Shown: one piece after another, positions 50,603-58,496 of the stretch
Numbering within the stretch: position 1 is the first letter of the stretch
Layout of the letters: each line of letters begins with the position of its first letter
Assembly (NCBI GenBank): GCA_020847975.1
Contig: JADLBD010000042.1
Span: 1 to 64,000, forward strand
Source of the DNA: Bryobacterales bacterium
GTDB taxonomy: Bacteria > Acidobacteriota > Terriglobia > Bryobacterales > Bryobacteraceae
Length of the DNA: 64,000 nucleotides
Direction of reading: 5' to 3'
The notes under the pieces: generated by a model
Seen by the model: the letters and a program-made list of their open reading frames with translations, nothing else
Databases searched by the model: none
Told to the model about the DNA's origin: nothing
Translations under genes and position numbers: made by a program

Positions 50603-51196
50603 ATGTTTGACGTAGCCAAACCCATCACGGTGAACCTCCGGACGCCGGAGGGTGTGAAAACGATCCGAGTGCGGTTCCCCTCCGATGAAGATTGGATCGA
50701 ACGGCAGCGCCGGCGCAAGGTCATCATCAAGCAACTGGGGCGCGGGATCTCCGAGACGATCATCTCAGGCGGTGAAGACGCCGATGCGGCCTTGCTCGCC
50801 AAGATCCGCGAGGGAGACGGGGAGGTCGATCCCTTCGAGGCCAACCGGATTGTCGAGCAACTGAGTCAGGCAGAAGTGGACGACGTAGTGCAGACCGGCG
50901 ATTCCTTCCGGGTAGCGCTGCGCGTGCTCGGGGGCGTTGTCACCCATCTGCTGAAAATGCCATCAGCGAAGGACGTGTTCGAGTACCGCCGCGGATTCGC
51001 TCGGGTGCTCGACTTGCCCTACAACCGCCAGGAACTCACCATCAATCTCGGCGCCGCCGGCGCGCTCTACAAGAAGCTGATCACGGCAACGGAGGGCTAC
51101 GCTGGCGAGGCTCCGATCATTCACCAGGCAGTCGCCGTGAAGGCGGCCATCGACGCTCTCGACGCCGGCTTCCAGGAGAGCGCGGGCCCAAACTGA
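50603..51196 (+). CDS. Tail assembly chaperone (G-like, frameshift donor)
   Basis: A 197-aa protein (MFDVAKPITVNLRTPEGVKTIRVRFPSDEDWIERQRRRKVIIKQLG...). It is the equivalent of lambda gene G and acts as a chaperone on the tape measure. Its last codons are GGC CCA AAC TGA, which contain the slippery CCCAAAC. A -1 slip here extends the protein into the next frame (51193-51525) to make a 307-aa G-T-type product. Only a small share of ribosomes would shift. Confidence 0.8.
   Translation: MFDVAKPITVNLRTPEGVKTIRVRFPSDEDWIERQRRRKVIIKQLGRGISETIISGGEDADAALLAKIREGDGEVDPFEANRIVEQLSQAEVDDVVQTGDSFRVALRVLGGVVTHLLKMPSAKDVFEYRRGFARVLDLPYNRQELTINLGAAGALYKKLITATEGYAGEAPIIHQAVAVKAAIDALDAGFQESAGPN
51187..51193 (+). 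promoter_or_regulatory. -1 ribosomal frameshift site CCCAAAC
   Basis: X-XXY-YYZ with X=C, Y=A, Z=C, in the correct phase (GGC-CCA-AAC), followed directly by the 0-frame stop TGA. The -1 frame then reads CCC AAA CTG ACC and stays open to 51525. It is at the exact place of the lambda G/GT shift. Confidence 0.75.
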
Positions 51197-51525
51197 CCAG
51201 CGGGGAATGGCCCGAAAGGCCGTCCCTGCGATTCCTGGTTCACTGGTCGCTGCGGCGGGAGGAGTTGTGCGATCCCGGCCTCTGCCCGGACGCGCCCGAC
51301 GACGGCGGTCGGTGTGACCACTGCCCGCTCGACAAACTCGACGCCGCACAGTACTCCGAGGCGGGTCTGTTGTTGCGGCGCGCGCTCGATCTTCGGGCGG
51401 CACTGAAGTTGGGCGTCCGAATCGACCTCGATGAAATCCGGGCGGACGAGTTCCAGGCGCTGGTGGTGCTGGAGGAAGAACGCGACGCGTTGGACCGCGA
51501 GCAGATGAACGCGCATGGCCGATAA
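51193..51525 (+). CDS. Tail chaperone extension (T-like, made by -1 frameshift)
   Basis: An open -1 frame starting LTSGEWPERPSLRFLVHWS, then a Cys block (LCDPGLCPDAPDDGGRCDHCPLDKL) and an acidic helical end (EIRADEFQALVVLEEERDALDREQMNAHGR). The only in-frame start inside, TTG 51265, lacks a good ribosome site and would cut off the conserved RFLVHWS segment. So expression as a fusion with the upstream chaperone is most likely. It overlaps the tape measure gene by 11 bp. Confidence 0.7.
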   Translation: MTSGEWPERPSLRFLVHWSLRREELCDPGLCPDAPDDGGRCDHCPLDKLDAAQYSEAGLLLRRALDLRAALKLGVRIDLDEIRADEFQALVVLEEERDALDREQMNAHGR

Positions 51526-54500
51526 CAAGCTCGAACTCGTCGTTGAAGTGGACACGAACAGGGCCAATGCCTCCATCAAGAGCGTCAACGCGAGCCTGTC
51601 CAGCATGGAGGCGTCGGCGGTGAAGACGGCCCGAGGCGCGACCCAGGGCATCGACGGCATGACGGCGGCTATGGTGAAGGGTGCTACGGCGGGGAACCTA
51701 CTGGCCGAAGCGATCAAGAGCGCGGTCGCCTGGGCCAAGGAGTTCACGGTCGGCTCCGTCATGATGGCGGCCGAGAACGCGAAGGCCGAAGCCTCCCTCA
51801 AGGCCTTGGCGACGGCGCACGGCGTCGGTGCGGCCGCGGCCGCCAAGCAGGTTGCCGCCATCGAGGAGATCGGCTTCGAGTTCACCGAGGCGGCCCACGC
51901 CGTGCAGCGCCTCATCGTCGCCGATATGGACCTGGCCAAGGCCGAGGGACTGGCCAAGCTCGCCAAGAACGCGGCCGCGGTGCAGAACGTGTCGGCTGGC
52001 GAGGCGATGGAGGCCATTGTCCTGGCGATCGAGTCGGGCGCTTCGCGGGGTCTCCGGACGCTCGGGCTTTTTGTCGACTTCCAAAAGGAAGCCCAGATCG
52101 CCCAGCTTCAGTTGGGCCGGTCGCTCACCGAGACGGAAGAGAAGCAGCTCCGCTACAACGCGGTGATGCGCGAGGGGGCGAAGATCCAGGGCGCGCACGC
52201 GGCGGCCTCGCAAACCGTGGAGGGCCAACTCGGCACGCTGCGCCGCGAGTTCAACAACTTGCGCGAGGACATCGGCGCCAAGTTTCAGGACGACCTCAAG
52301 GTGCTGATCGGCAACCTGCGTGGCTTGGTGGGCTGGCTGAAGGAGAACACGGACCTGCTCAGCAAGTTCGGCGAGGTCGCCCTGTGGGTCGCGGGCGTTC
52401 TGGCCTCCTACGCGCTGGCCGACAAGATCATGGCGCTGGCCAAGTCCATCGCCGCCCTGAATCTGGCCAGTCTGAATCCGTACGCCCTGCTGGCGGTCGG
52501 AGTAGTCGGCGCCGGATTCGCCATCTACTCGCAGTGGAAGGACACCCAGGCGCAGTTGCAGGCGCGGTTCGACGACATGCAGCGCCAGGCGCTTCGCGAC
52601 GACCTCTTCAGCGGCAAGACCAGCGTGGAAGCCCTGCGGAAACAGGGCATGACGGACGACCAGATCCGGGAACTCGTGACCGGGAAACGCCTGCTGCCAG
52701 GCGAGCAGCCATTCGAGTTCGGCGGTCCGAAGGTCACGATCAAGACCGGAAACGAACCCGACCTCGACGCCGTCAAGCGTGCCGCGGAGATCCGCAAGCG
52801 GCAGCTCGATGTCGAGCGCGAGTCCCGCCAGGCGGCCCTCGAGGCCGGAGCCAGGGCACAACCTGGTTTTGCCCGTGAGATCGCCGAAATGAACGCCCGG
52901 ATCGAGAAGTGGACCACGTTCACCGACGATAAGGGCGTCTCTCAGCGCATCTCGCTCACCCGCCAGGCGTGGCAGAACATGCTTGACGAGCTCGGCAACC
53001 GCTGGGCAGCGTTCAAGGAGAAGTTCCAGAAAGAGAACCGCGAGCAGTTGGCTGAGTACCTGAAGGGCGAGGAAGAAGCGGCCCGGCAACGGATGCAGTT
53101 CGAGGCGGAGGTGTACCAGCGCCGCCTCCAGTACAACGAGGACATCGCCCGACGAAACCTCGATCATCTCGAACGAATGATGGGTGTTGAAGAACAGCGC
53201 GCCGGCATCGATCGGGACGCGCGTCTGCGGGCCGTGGAGGCAATGGACGCCCAGACCCTCGAGCAGAAGGTCGCGGTGGAACAACGGAAGGCCGCAATCG
53301 AGGTGGACTACCTGGAGCGGGTACACGAGATCAAGATGCGCCTGTTCGATCTTGAAACCTCGCGCATGGTGCTGGAGGAAGAGGCGAACCTGCGACGGTT
53401 GGGCTACCGCGCCGACGAGATCAAGGCCAGGATCGGGGAGCTCACCCAACAGCGTGAGAGGATCCGCCAGGCGAACCAGGAAGCCACGGATGCTGCGATC
53501 GACGCCGCGCGCCAGAATGCGGCCAACCGGACGGTAGCCATGGTCCGGGACCACAACCGGCAGATCTTCGACTCCTTCAAGCGCCAGGCTGAAGGTGTCT
53601 TCGATGCGCTGCTGACAAAGTCCCAATCCATCTGGTCGGCCATCGGCAATTCCCTGAAGACCGCCCTGTTGACCGCCATTAAAGATGTTGTCACCAGCCG
53701 CGTGGCGGTGATGCTGATGCAGTTGTTCACGGGCCAGAAGGTATCTTTCGCTCAACAGGCCTCGGTTGGTGGCGGGATCCTGGGTGGCCTCGGCGGAATG
53801 CTCGGCATTGGAGCGACGCCCGTCTTCGGAGGAGGCGGTATGCCTGGCGCGACGCCACCGTTTGTTCCCAACGGGAATCCGGGCACGGGCAGCGTGTTTT
53901 CCAAGGCTGGTTGGGCTGGCTCGCTCGCGAACCTGAAGTCGTTTGCGGGCATCGGCGGCAGCGTGCAGTTGGCGCCCGGTGTCGCGACCACCTGGGAAGC
54001 CGCCACGATGGGCCAGAAGCTCTCCGCCATTGGCAAGTCGAACGCAGCGCTCATGGGCGGAGCCATGCTCGCCATGTACGGACTCCAGAGGGGTGGCGTG
54101 TCCGGACTGGCCATGACCACCGCCGGCGGGGCGCTGATCGGCTACAAGTACGGAGGCCCGGTTGGTGCGGCAATCGGCGCTGGTATTGGCGCGGTGGCGG
54201 GCTTGGTGCGGTTGTTCGTCAAAGGGGCGCAGGAGAAGGCGCGGGAGAAGATCAAGGCGACCTACGGCGTCGACATCAGCGACAAGGGCGTGCTGAAGCA
54301 GATCGTCGATATCGCCAAGCAAGGCTTCGGCGGCAACCTCGACATGGCCATCCGGAGCCAGCAGATCCGCGATCTGGTCGAACTGTACGCGCTGTCGACG
54401 GGCCAAGGGACGTCAGGGCTGCCTGCGACTATGCGTCCGGTTTCGCTGCTCCAGCAGGGAGGGAGCCTGTTCCAGCAGAGTTCTGGCGGGCTCACGCTCG

Positions 54501-54715
54501 ACCGGATTGGTGGTGGTGCGCCATCCGGGGCGGGTCCCACGGTGATCAACATCACCGTGCCGGGCGCCAAGGAGTTCTTCGAGAAAGAAACGGTGCGCGT
54601 CGTCGTTGAGAATCCGCGAGCGGTGCAGTCGGCGGCGATGACCGCCACCAAGCAGAATGCAGGCCGGCGCGAGATGACGGGCCTGCAACTCAGTCCGGGA
54701 TTGATCGTGTCATGA
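51515..54715 (+). CDS. Tape measure protein
   Basis: A 1066-aa protein with long helical stretches (e.g. DKLDAVKRAAEIRKR-like and EAEVYQRRLQYNEDIARRNLDHLERMMGVEEQ), a few hydrophobic segments (WVAGVLASYALADKIMALAKSIAALNL, GGALIGYKYGGPVGAAIGAGIGAVAGLVRLFV), and a Gly-rich region. It sets tail length and helps deliver DNA. A length of about 1066 aa implies a tail of roughly 150 nm using the usual 0.15 nm per residue rule. Overlaps the next gene by 4 bp. Confidence 0.9.
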   Translation: MADNKLELVVEVDTNRANASIKSVNASLSSMEASAVKTARGATQGIDGMTAAMVKGATAGNLLAEAIKSAVAWAKEFTVGSVMMAAENAKAEASLKALATAHGVGAAAAAKQVAAIEEIGFEFTEAAHAVQRLIVADMDLAKAEGLAKLAKNAAAVQNVSAGEAMEAIVLAIESGASRGLRTLGLFVDFQKEAQIAQLQLGRSLTETEEKQLRYNAVMREGAKIQGAHAAASQTVEGQLGTLRREFNNLREDIGAKFQDDLKVLIGNLRGLVGWLKENTDLLSKFGEVALWVAGVLASYALADKIMALAKSIAALNLASLNPYALLAVGVVGAGFAIYSQWKDTQAQLQARFDDMQRQALRDDLFSGKTSVEALRKQGMTDDQIRELVTGKRLLPGEQPFEFGGPKVTIKTGNEPDLDAVKRAAEIRKRQLDVERESRQAALEAGARAQPGFAREIAEMNARIEKWTTFTDDKGVSQRISLTRQAWQNMLDELGNRWAAFKEKFQKENREQLAEYLKGEEEAARQRMQFEAEVYQRRLQYNEDIARRNLDHLERMMGVEEQRAGIDRDARLRAVEAMDAQTLEQKVAVEQRKAAIEVDYLERVHEIKMRLFDLETSRMVLEEEANLRRLGYRADEIKARIGELTQQRERIRQANQEATDAAIDAARQNAANRTVAMVRDHNRQIFDSFKRQAEGVFDALLTKSQSIWSAIGNSLKTALLTAIKDVVTSRVAVMLMQLFTGQKVSFAQQASVGGGILGGLGGMLGIGATPVFGGGGMPGATPPFVPNGNPGTGSVFSKAGWAGSLANLKSFAGIGGSVQLAPGVATTWEAATMGQKLSAIGKSNAALMGGAMLAMYGLQRGGVSGLAMTTAGGALIGYKYGGPVGAAIGAGIGAVAGLVRLFVKGAQEKAREKIKATYGVDISDKGVLKQIVDIAKQGFGGNLDMAIRSQQIRDLVELYALSTGQGTSGLPATMRPVSLLQQGGSLFQQSSGGLTLDRIGGGAPSGAGPTVINITVPGAKEFFEKETVRVVVENPRAVQSAAMTATKQNAGRREMTGLQLSPGLIVS

Positions 54716-55158
54716 CCCGACCGGAACTCATCGAGAAGATCGCGCGGGCGATCGCTGAGATGGAGGGTTTCTACGTGACCGCCGCGACCCCGACCCTTGC
54801 ACAACGAAATGCGAATCCGGGAAATATACGGCAGTGGCGAGACGGGCGTGGCAGAGCGTATCCCACCAGTGGTGGTTACGTGGACTTCGTGGCCTGGGCG
54901 TCCACGCGGTTCCCGGGCGCCTCACGGGAAGAGATGAGCCAGCGTGCCATCGATGAAGGGTGGCGTATCCTGCGCGTGCTCGTCGGCCAGTATCTCGACG
55001 GGCGCTACACGCAGGGCAAGCCGCCCTCCGCTGAGGAGATGTTCCGCGTGTATGCGCCTTCGGCGGACGGCAACCACCCGGGCAACTACGCGCGCTTTGT
55101 TGCGGACAAGCTCGGCGCGCGTCCGGCCCAGCGACTGCTCGACCTGGTGACCGCCTGA
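54712..55158 (+). CDS. Virion-associated lysozyme-like protein
   Basis: A 148-aa protein: IARAIAEMEGFY, QRNANPGNIRQW (N-P-G-N motif), GYVDFVAWA, and the ending FRVYAPSADGNHPGNYARFVADKLG, which is like the MxxKYAPPxENxTxxYVxFV end of phage peptidoglycan glycosidases. It may cut cell wall at infection. Its place next to the tape measure suits a virion-associated enzyme. The catalytic Glu would be E17 or E18-like in AEMEG. Confidence 0.65.
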   Translation: MTRPELIEKIARAIAEMEGFYVTAATPTLAQRNANPGNIRQWRDGRGRAYPTSGGYVDFVAWASTRFPGASREEMSQRAIDEGWRILRVLVGQYLDGRYTQGKPPSAEEMFRVYAPSADGNHPGNYARFVADKLGARPAQRLLDLVTA

Positions 55159-55559
55159 TGCCCGGCTCGGTCCAGAACGCGACGCCGGTCACGGTGCTGC
55201 CGCACAGCCTCAGCCGCGCGTTTGTGCATGAGCGGGAGTACCCGGTTGTTGAGAACGAGTACCGCGATGGAGAGTCGCAACGATTCGTTCAAGCCTCAAA
55301 CAGCCGCAAACGCTGGCGTCTGGCGAAACGGCTGACGCCGGTGCAACTGGGGGCGCTCCGCGATTTCTACGACGCCCGCAAGGGCGCAACCGAGCCGTTC
55401 TACTTCTACGATCCGTATGAGACGAGCCCGAAGTTCTCATCCGACCCAACCGGCCAGGCAGTCGCGGGCCGTTACACCGTCCGGTTCGTCGGCGAGTGGA
55501 GCCAGTCGGTCTCGCTCGGCCGCGCGGACGTGAACATCGAGCTGATCGAGTTGGCCTGA
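55158..55559 (+). CDS. Minor tail protein (gpM/DUF2460-like)
   Basis: A 133-aa protein. The core RWRLAKRLTPVQLGALRDFYDARKGATEPFYFYDPYET and the ending YTVRFVGEWSQSVSLGRADVNIELIELA match the gpM-type distal tail fold. The same pattern recurs in the first 130 residues of the large tail protein at 58489. The ATG overlaps the previous stop by one base. Confidence 0.7.
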   Translation: MPGSVQNATPVTVLPHSLSRAFVHEREYPVVENEYRDGESQRFVQASNSRKRWRLAKRLTPVQLGALRDFYDARKGATEPFYFYDPYETSPKFSSDPTGQAVAGRYTVRFVGEWSQSVSLGRADVNIELIELA

Positions 55560-55577
55560 ACCTTCGAGGAGAGCACG

Positions 55578-55961
55578 ATGCCGTTTTCCGATTACCTCGA
55601 CCAGAAGATCCTCGAAAAGGCATTCCTCGGGCAGGACTTCCAGGTCACCGAGCATTGCTGCAGCCTGCACACCGCCGACCCTGGCAAGACCGGCGAGAGC
55701 GAGGCATCCGGCGCCCCGTACGCCAGGAAAGCCGTCACGCCGTTCACCAGCGTCGACAGCGACGGCAACGCGAAGCGAGTCCGGAACGTCGCTTTGCTGC
55801 TGATCCAGGTGCCTGCCGGGACCTACACCCACATCGGCATGTGGGACGCGGTGACCGGTGGGAACTTCCTCGGCGGTGGTCCCCTGTCCTCACCCGCCAC
55901 GGTCAATGACGGCGACTTCGTCATCGTCCGCGAGAACGACCTTTCAATCCTCCAGGACTAA
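55578..55961 (+). CDS. Phage tail-region protein
   Basis: A 127-aa protein (MPFSDYLDQKILEKAFLGQDFQVTEHCCSLHTADPGKTGESEASGAPYARKAV...). This type with SLHTADPGxTG and YARxxV is frequent in siphovirus tail clusters but has no assigned function. GAGGAG precedes the ATG. Confidence 0.65.
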   Translation: MPFSDYLDQKILEKAFLGQDFQVTEHCCSLHTADPGKTGESEASGAPYARKAVTPFTSVDSDGNAKRVRNVALLLIQVPAGTYTHIGMWDAVTGGNFLGGGPLSSPATVNDGDFVIVRENDLSILQD

Positions 55962-55970
55962 GAGGCGCAC

Positions 55971-56447
55971 GTGTCCACCATCCGCACCCAGTTCGGCCCG
56001 GTTACTAACTTTGGCATCACGCTCAATGGCCTTGCCCCCGGCGCCGCGCGGAGCTCCGCAAAGATCGAGAACCAGAACAGCCGCTACATCGACGGCATCT
56101 GCCAGTTCAAGATAAAGACCGCCAGCGGCACGTTCAGCGACCGCTACGCCGTCTACTTCTTCGCCTGGGGCGCGACCGACGACGCCTCCCCCATCTTTCC
56201 GGCCGGCGTCACGGGCGTGGATGAAGCGGTTTCCGTCGCCCTTGAGACGCTCTCCATCCGCCCGATCGGTTCGCTTTACGTCCCCGCCGCGGGTACCTTC
56301 ATCAGCCCGCCATTCTCTGTCGCGCCGGCCTTCGGTAACGTGCTTCCGCCCGCGTGGGGCGTACTGGCGATCAACCGGTGCGGCGTCGCTCTCGATGCCT
56401 CCGATAACCTGGGCTTCTGGCGCGGTGTCCAGTTTGAGGTCTCCTGA
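55971..56447 (+). CDS. Hypothetical tail-region protein
   Basis: A 158-aa beta-rich protein with a GTG start and AGAGG upstream (MSTIRTQFGPVTNFGITLNGLAPGAARSSAKIENQNSRYIDGICQFKI...). It contains RYAVYFFAWGATDDASPIFPAGVTG. No family recognised. It may be a fibre or baseplate component. The stop overlaps the next ATG by one base. Confidence 0.6.
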   Translation: MSTIRTQFGPVTNFGITLNGLAPGAARSSAKIENQNSRYIDGICQFKIKTASGTFSDRYAVYFFAWGATDDASPIFPAGVTGVDEAVSVALETLSIRPIGSLYVPAAGTFISPPFSVAPAFGNVLPPAWGVLAINRCGVALDASDNLGFWRGVQFEVS

Positions 56448-57538
56448 TGCGGCAACTGCTGTTCAATGCGGAGCCGCAGACCTGCTTCCCGATCTGTCAC
56501 TACGAGGAGTTTCCAGACTTCACCTCATCGCTGGCGGGCGGCCTGCATTCGCTCTGGCTGCCGAGCGGGCTCGAGCCGAGGATGTCGATCAACGTCCTAC
56601 ACATGAACGGCAAGCGGGAGACGACCGTTGGGGAGTACACCGCCGCCTACTATAAGCGCCGCGCGCAGTCTGGCGGCGCGCCCGCCGGACTGGTGGTGCC
56701 GACCGGCTCGGGCAGCAATCTCGCGACGCCATTCGGCACAGCGTTCGCCTACAGCAATGAGCAACTCGGCTTGTCGGTTGGCAGCCTCGGCTACTGCCCG
56801 ATGTACAGCAGCGACGGAACGAACAAGATCATCTCCGTCTGCACGTGGTTCCGGATCAACCGTGTGAACGGCTCGGGCTTCCCGACGCTGCTCGGCAACA
56901 GTTACACGAGCACCTGGTGGCTCGGCCTGCGCACGTCGACCGGCAAGTACAAAGCGATCTTCCGGAACAACTCGTCGCCCTACGGTCCGTTCGAGTGGGG
57001 GTCCTACGGCGCCGATCTTCGCAAGGTCGCCTGCGTCGCCTTCGTCCTGCCATGCGACGCCAACAAGACCGCCAGTGTGTACCACAACGGCGTGTTGGCC
57101 GTGCAGAGCACGCTTGCGAACGCCAGTTCCGTTGCCGGCAACCTGGACGTCTGGGCGCTGTCGTCGGCCACGCCAGGGATTTTCGCCGAGCTTTTCGGCT
57201 TCGCTGCCTGGACGCGAGCGCTGTATCCGGAGGAGATTCGCGAGCTCTCACTGGGCCCCTGGGCCCTCCTCGGTAAGCGCCATCGGTTTTGGTATGCGCC
57301 CCTGATGGCGTACCGCTCTGCCCAGATCGCCGGCGACTCGTCTTTCGCCCCAGTTGGATTCCGCGGCACACCGAGAAGCGCTGCGATCGCGGGAACCTCA
57401 AGCCTCATTGCATACCTCCGGCCGCCAGCGGCTCCGGAACGCACCTTCCCGATCCGGCCCGAGAGCCGCTCCTTTTCACCAGGAGCCGAATCGCGCACGC
57501 TTACCATCCGGCGAGAGAACCGGGGCATCGAGGCATGA
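56447..57538 (+). CDS. Tail protein with LamG-like domain
   Basis: A 363-aa protein. Residues about 110-270 look like a concanavalin A/LamG beta-sandwich (ISVCTWFRINRVNGSG, WWLGLRTSTGKYKAIFRNN, ASVYHNGVLAVQSTL, ELFGFAAWTRALYPEEIREL), a fold often used by phage tails to bind host glycans. The C-terminus is Arg/Pro-rich (RPESRSFSPGAESRTLTIRRENR). It is a candidate receptor-binding or capping component. Overlaps the next gene by 4 bp. Confidence 0.65.
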   Translation: MRQLLFNAEPQTCFPICHYEEFPDFTSSLAGGLHSLWLPSGLEPRMSINVLHMNGKRETTVGEYTAAYYKRRAQSGGAPAGLVVPTGSGSNLATPFGTAFAYSNEQLGLSVGSLGYCPMYSSDGTNKIISVCTWFRINRVNGSGFPTLLGNSYTSTWWLGLRTSTGKYKAIFRNNSSPYGPFEWGSYGADLRKVACVAFVLPCDANKTASVYHNGVLAVQSTLANASSVAGNLDVWALSSATPGIFAELFGFAAWTRALYPEEIRELSLGPWALLGKRHRFWYAPLMAYRSAQIAGDSSFAPVGFRGTPRSAAIAGTSSLIAYLRPPAAPERTFPIRPESRSFSPGAESRTLTIRRENRGIEA

Positions 57539-57798
57539 CCTTCACGAAGGACCCGAACGCGGTCCTCGATTACTCGATCGACTGGACCCGCTGGCTTGCC
57601 GGTGATCAGATCGCCACGAGCGTGTGGCTGGTCGCGACCGGGCTCACGAAGGTCGCCGACTCAAGGGCAGGCGCCTTGGCCACGGTCTGGCTCTCGGGCG
57701 GCACGGTGGGGCAGTCCTACACGGTGACGAATCGCATTACGACCGCAGGCGGCCGCACGGAAGACCGTTCGTTCGTCGTGAAGCTCGAAGAACGCTAA
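57535..57798 (+). CDS. Fibre-tail adaptor-like protein
   Basis: An 87-aa protein (KDPNAVLDYSIDWTRWLAGDQIATSVWLVATGLTKV...). The ending GALATVWLSGGTVGQSYTVTNRITTAGGRTEDRSFVVKLEER matches the small proteins annotated as phage fibre-tail adaptors. It probably links fibre proteins to the tail. Confidence 0.7.
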   Translation: MTFTKDPNAVLDYSIDWTRWLAGDQIATSVWLVATGLTKVADSRAGALATVWLSGGTVGQSYTVTNRITTAGGRTEDRSFVVKLEER

Positions 57799-57825
57799 CA
57801 ACTGCCAACCAAGAGAGGTACTCCC

Positions 57826-58221
57826 ATGAGACGTGGAATTGTGCTGGTGATCCTGTGTCTCGCGCTCGCGGCGTTTATCGTGGCGCAAAGCGGATCGCCG
57901 CTGCTTGTGCCCGTCTGGACCGGCGCGCGATATGTTTTCGCAAAACTCGGTCCCACCCTGGTCCTCAACGGCAACCAACTGGATGTTCTGTTGCCACCCA
58001 CGCCGCTCCGCCGGCGCGACGTTCTGTTGGTCTATGACACAACCGCCGGCGGCTGGAAACTGCCCGCCGGCGCCAGCAACGTCACGGTCTACGTAAACGG
58101 CCTCCGTTATCGCCAAGGCTACGACTACACGATCACCTCCGGCGTGATCAAGGCGCAGTTCGACAACATGCTGCCAGAGTTCCAGATCACCTGCGACTTC
58201 GACGCGCCGGCAGGCCAATGA
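57826..58221 (+). CDS. Secreted-type protein in the tail cluster
   Basis: A 131-aa protein with an N-terminal signal-like segment (MRRGIVLVILCLALAAFIVAQSG): two arginines, a hydrophobic core, and possible cleavage after AFIVA or VAQ. The rest is beta-rich (GARYVFAKLGPTLVLNGNQLDVLLPP, NVTVYVNGLRYRQGYDYTI). An export signal is unusual for a virion gene. AGAGG ribosome site. Overlaps the next gene by 4 bp. Confidence 0.6.
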   Translation: MRRGIVLVILCLALAAFIVAQSGSPLLVPVWTGARYVFAKLGPTLVLNGNQLDVLLPPTPLRRRDVLLVYDTTAGGWKLPAGASNVTVYVNGLRYRQGYDYTITSGVIKAQFDNMLPEFQITCDFDAPAGQ

Positions 58222-58496
58222 CGAGAAGCGAGGCCGCGCGCCTGAGGCCGTACCGCCACGAATGCGTGTGCGGGCGCGTCTATGAGTCACGCTACCGGCG
58301 GCGAGTGCTCGAATGTGCCCCCTGCCGGCGACGCCGCAACGTTCTCGATGCGAACAAGCGGCGGGTGGACCCAGACTACGCTGCCCGCTGGGGGGTGCTG
58401 ACCGCGGTTATCCCGGCCTGGCGGCACTTCCGGCACATCGCGCTCGATCTGTTTGGACCAGACGCGAATCTGAAGAGCAGTCTCACCCGTGCCTGA
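58218..58496 (+). CDS. Small zinc-ribbon-type protein
   Basis: A 92-aa basic protein with paired cysteines (HECVCGRVYESRYRRRVLECAPCRRRRN), a probable zinc ribbon, and a C-terminal helical part. Its role in the tail cluster is unknown. It overlaps the large tail protein by 8 bp. Confidence 0.55.
   Translation: MTRSEAARLRPYRHECVCGRVYESRYRRRVLECAPCRRRRNVLDANKRRVDPDYAARWGVLTAVIPAWRHFRHIALDLFGPDANLKSSLTRA

Noticed and set aside
51698..54406. A 902-codon open frame on the minus strand opposite the tape measure gene
   Set aside because: It mirrors the codon pattern of the tape measure gene in GC-rich DNA, has no recognisable domain, and its neighbours are all plus-strand tail genes.
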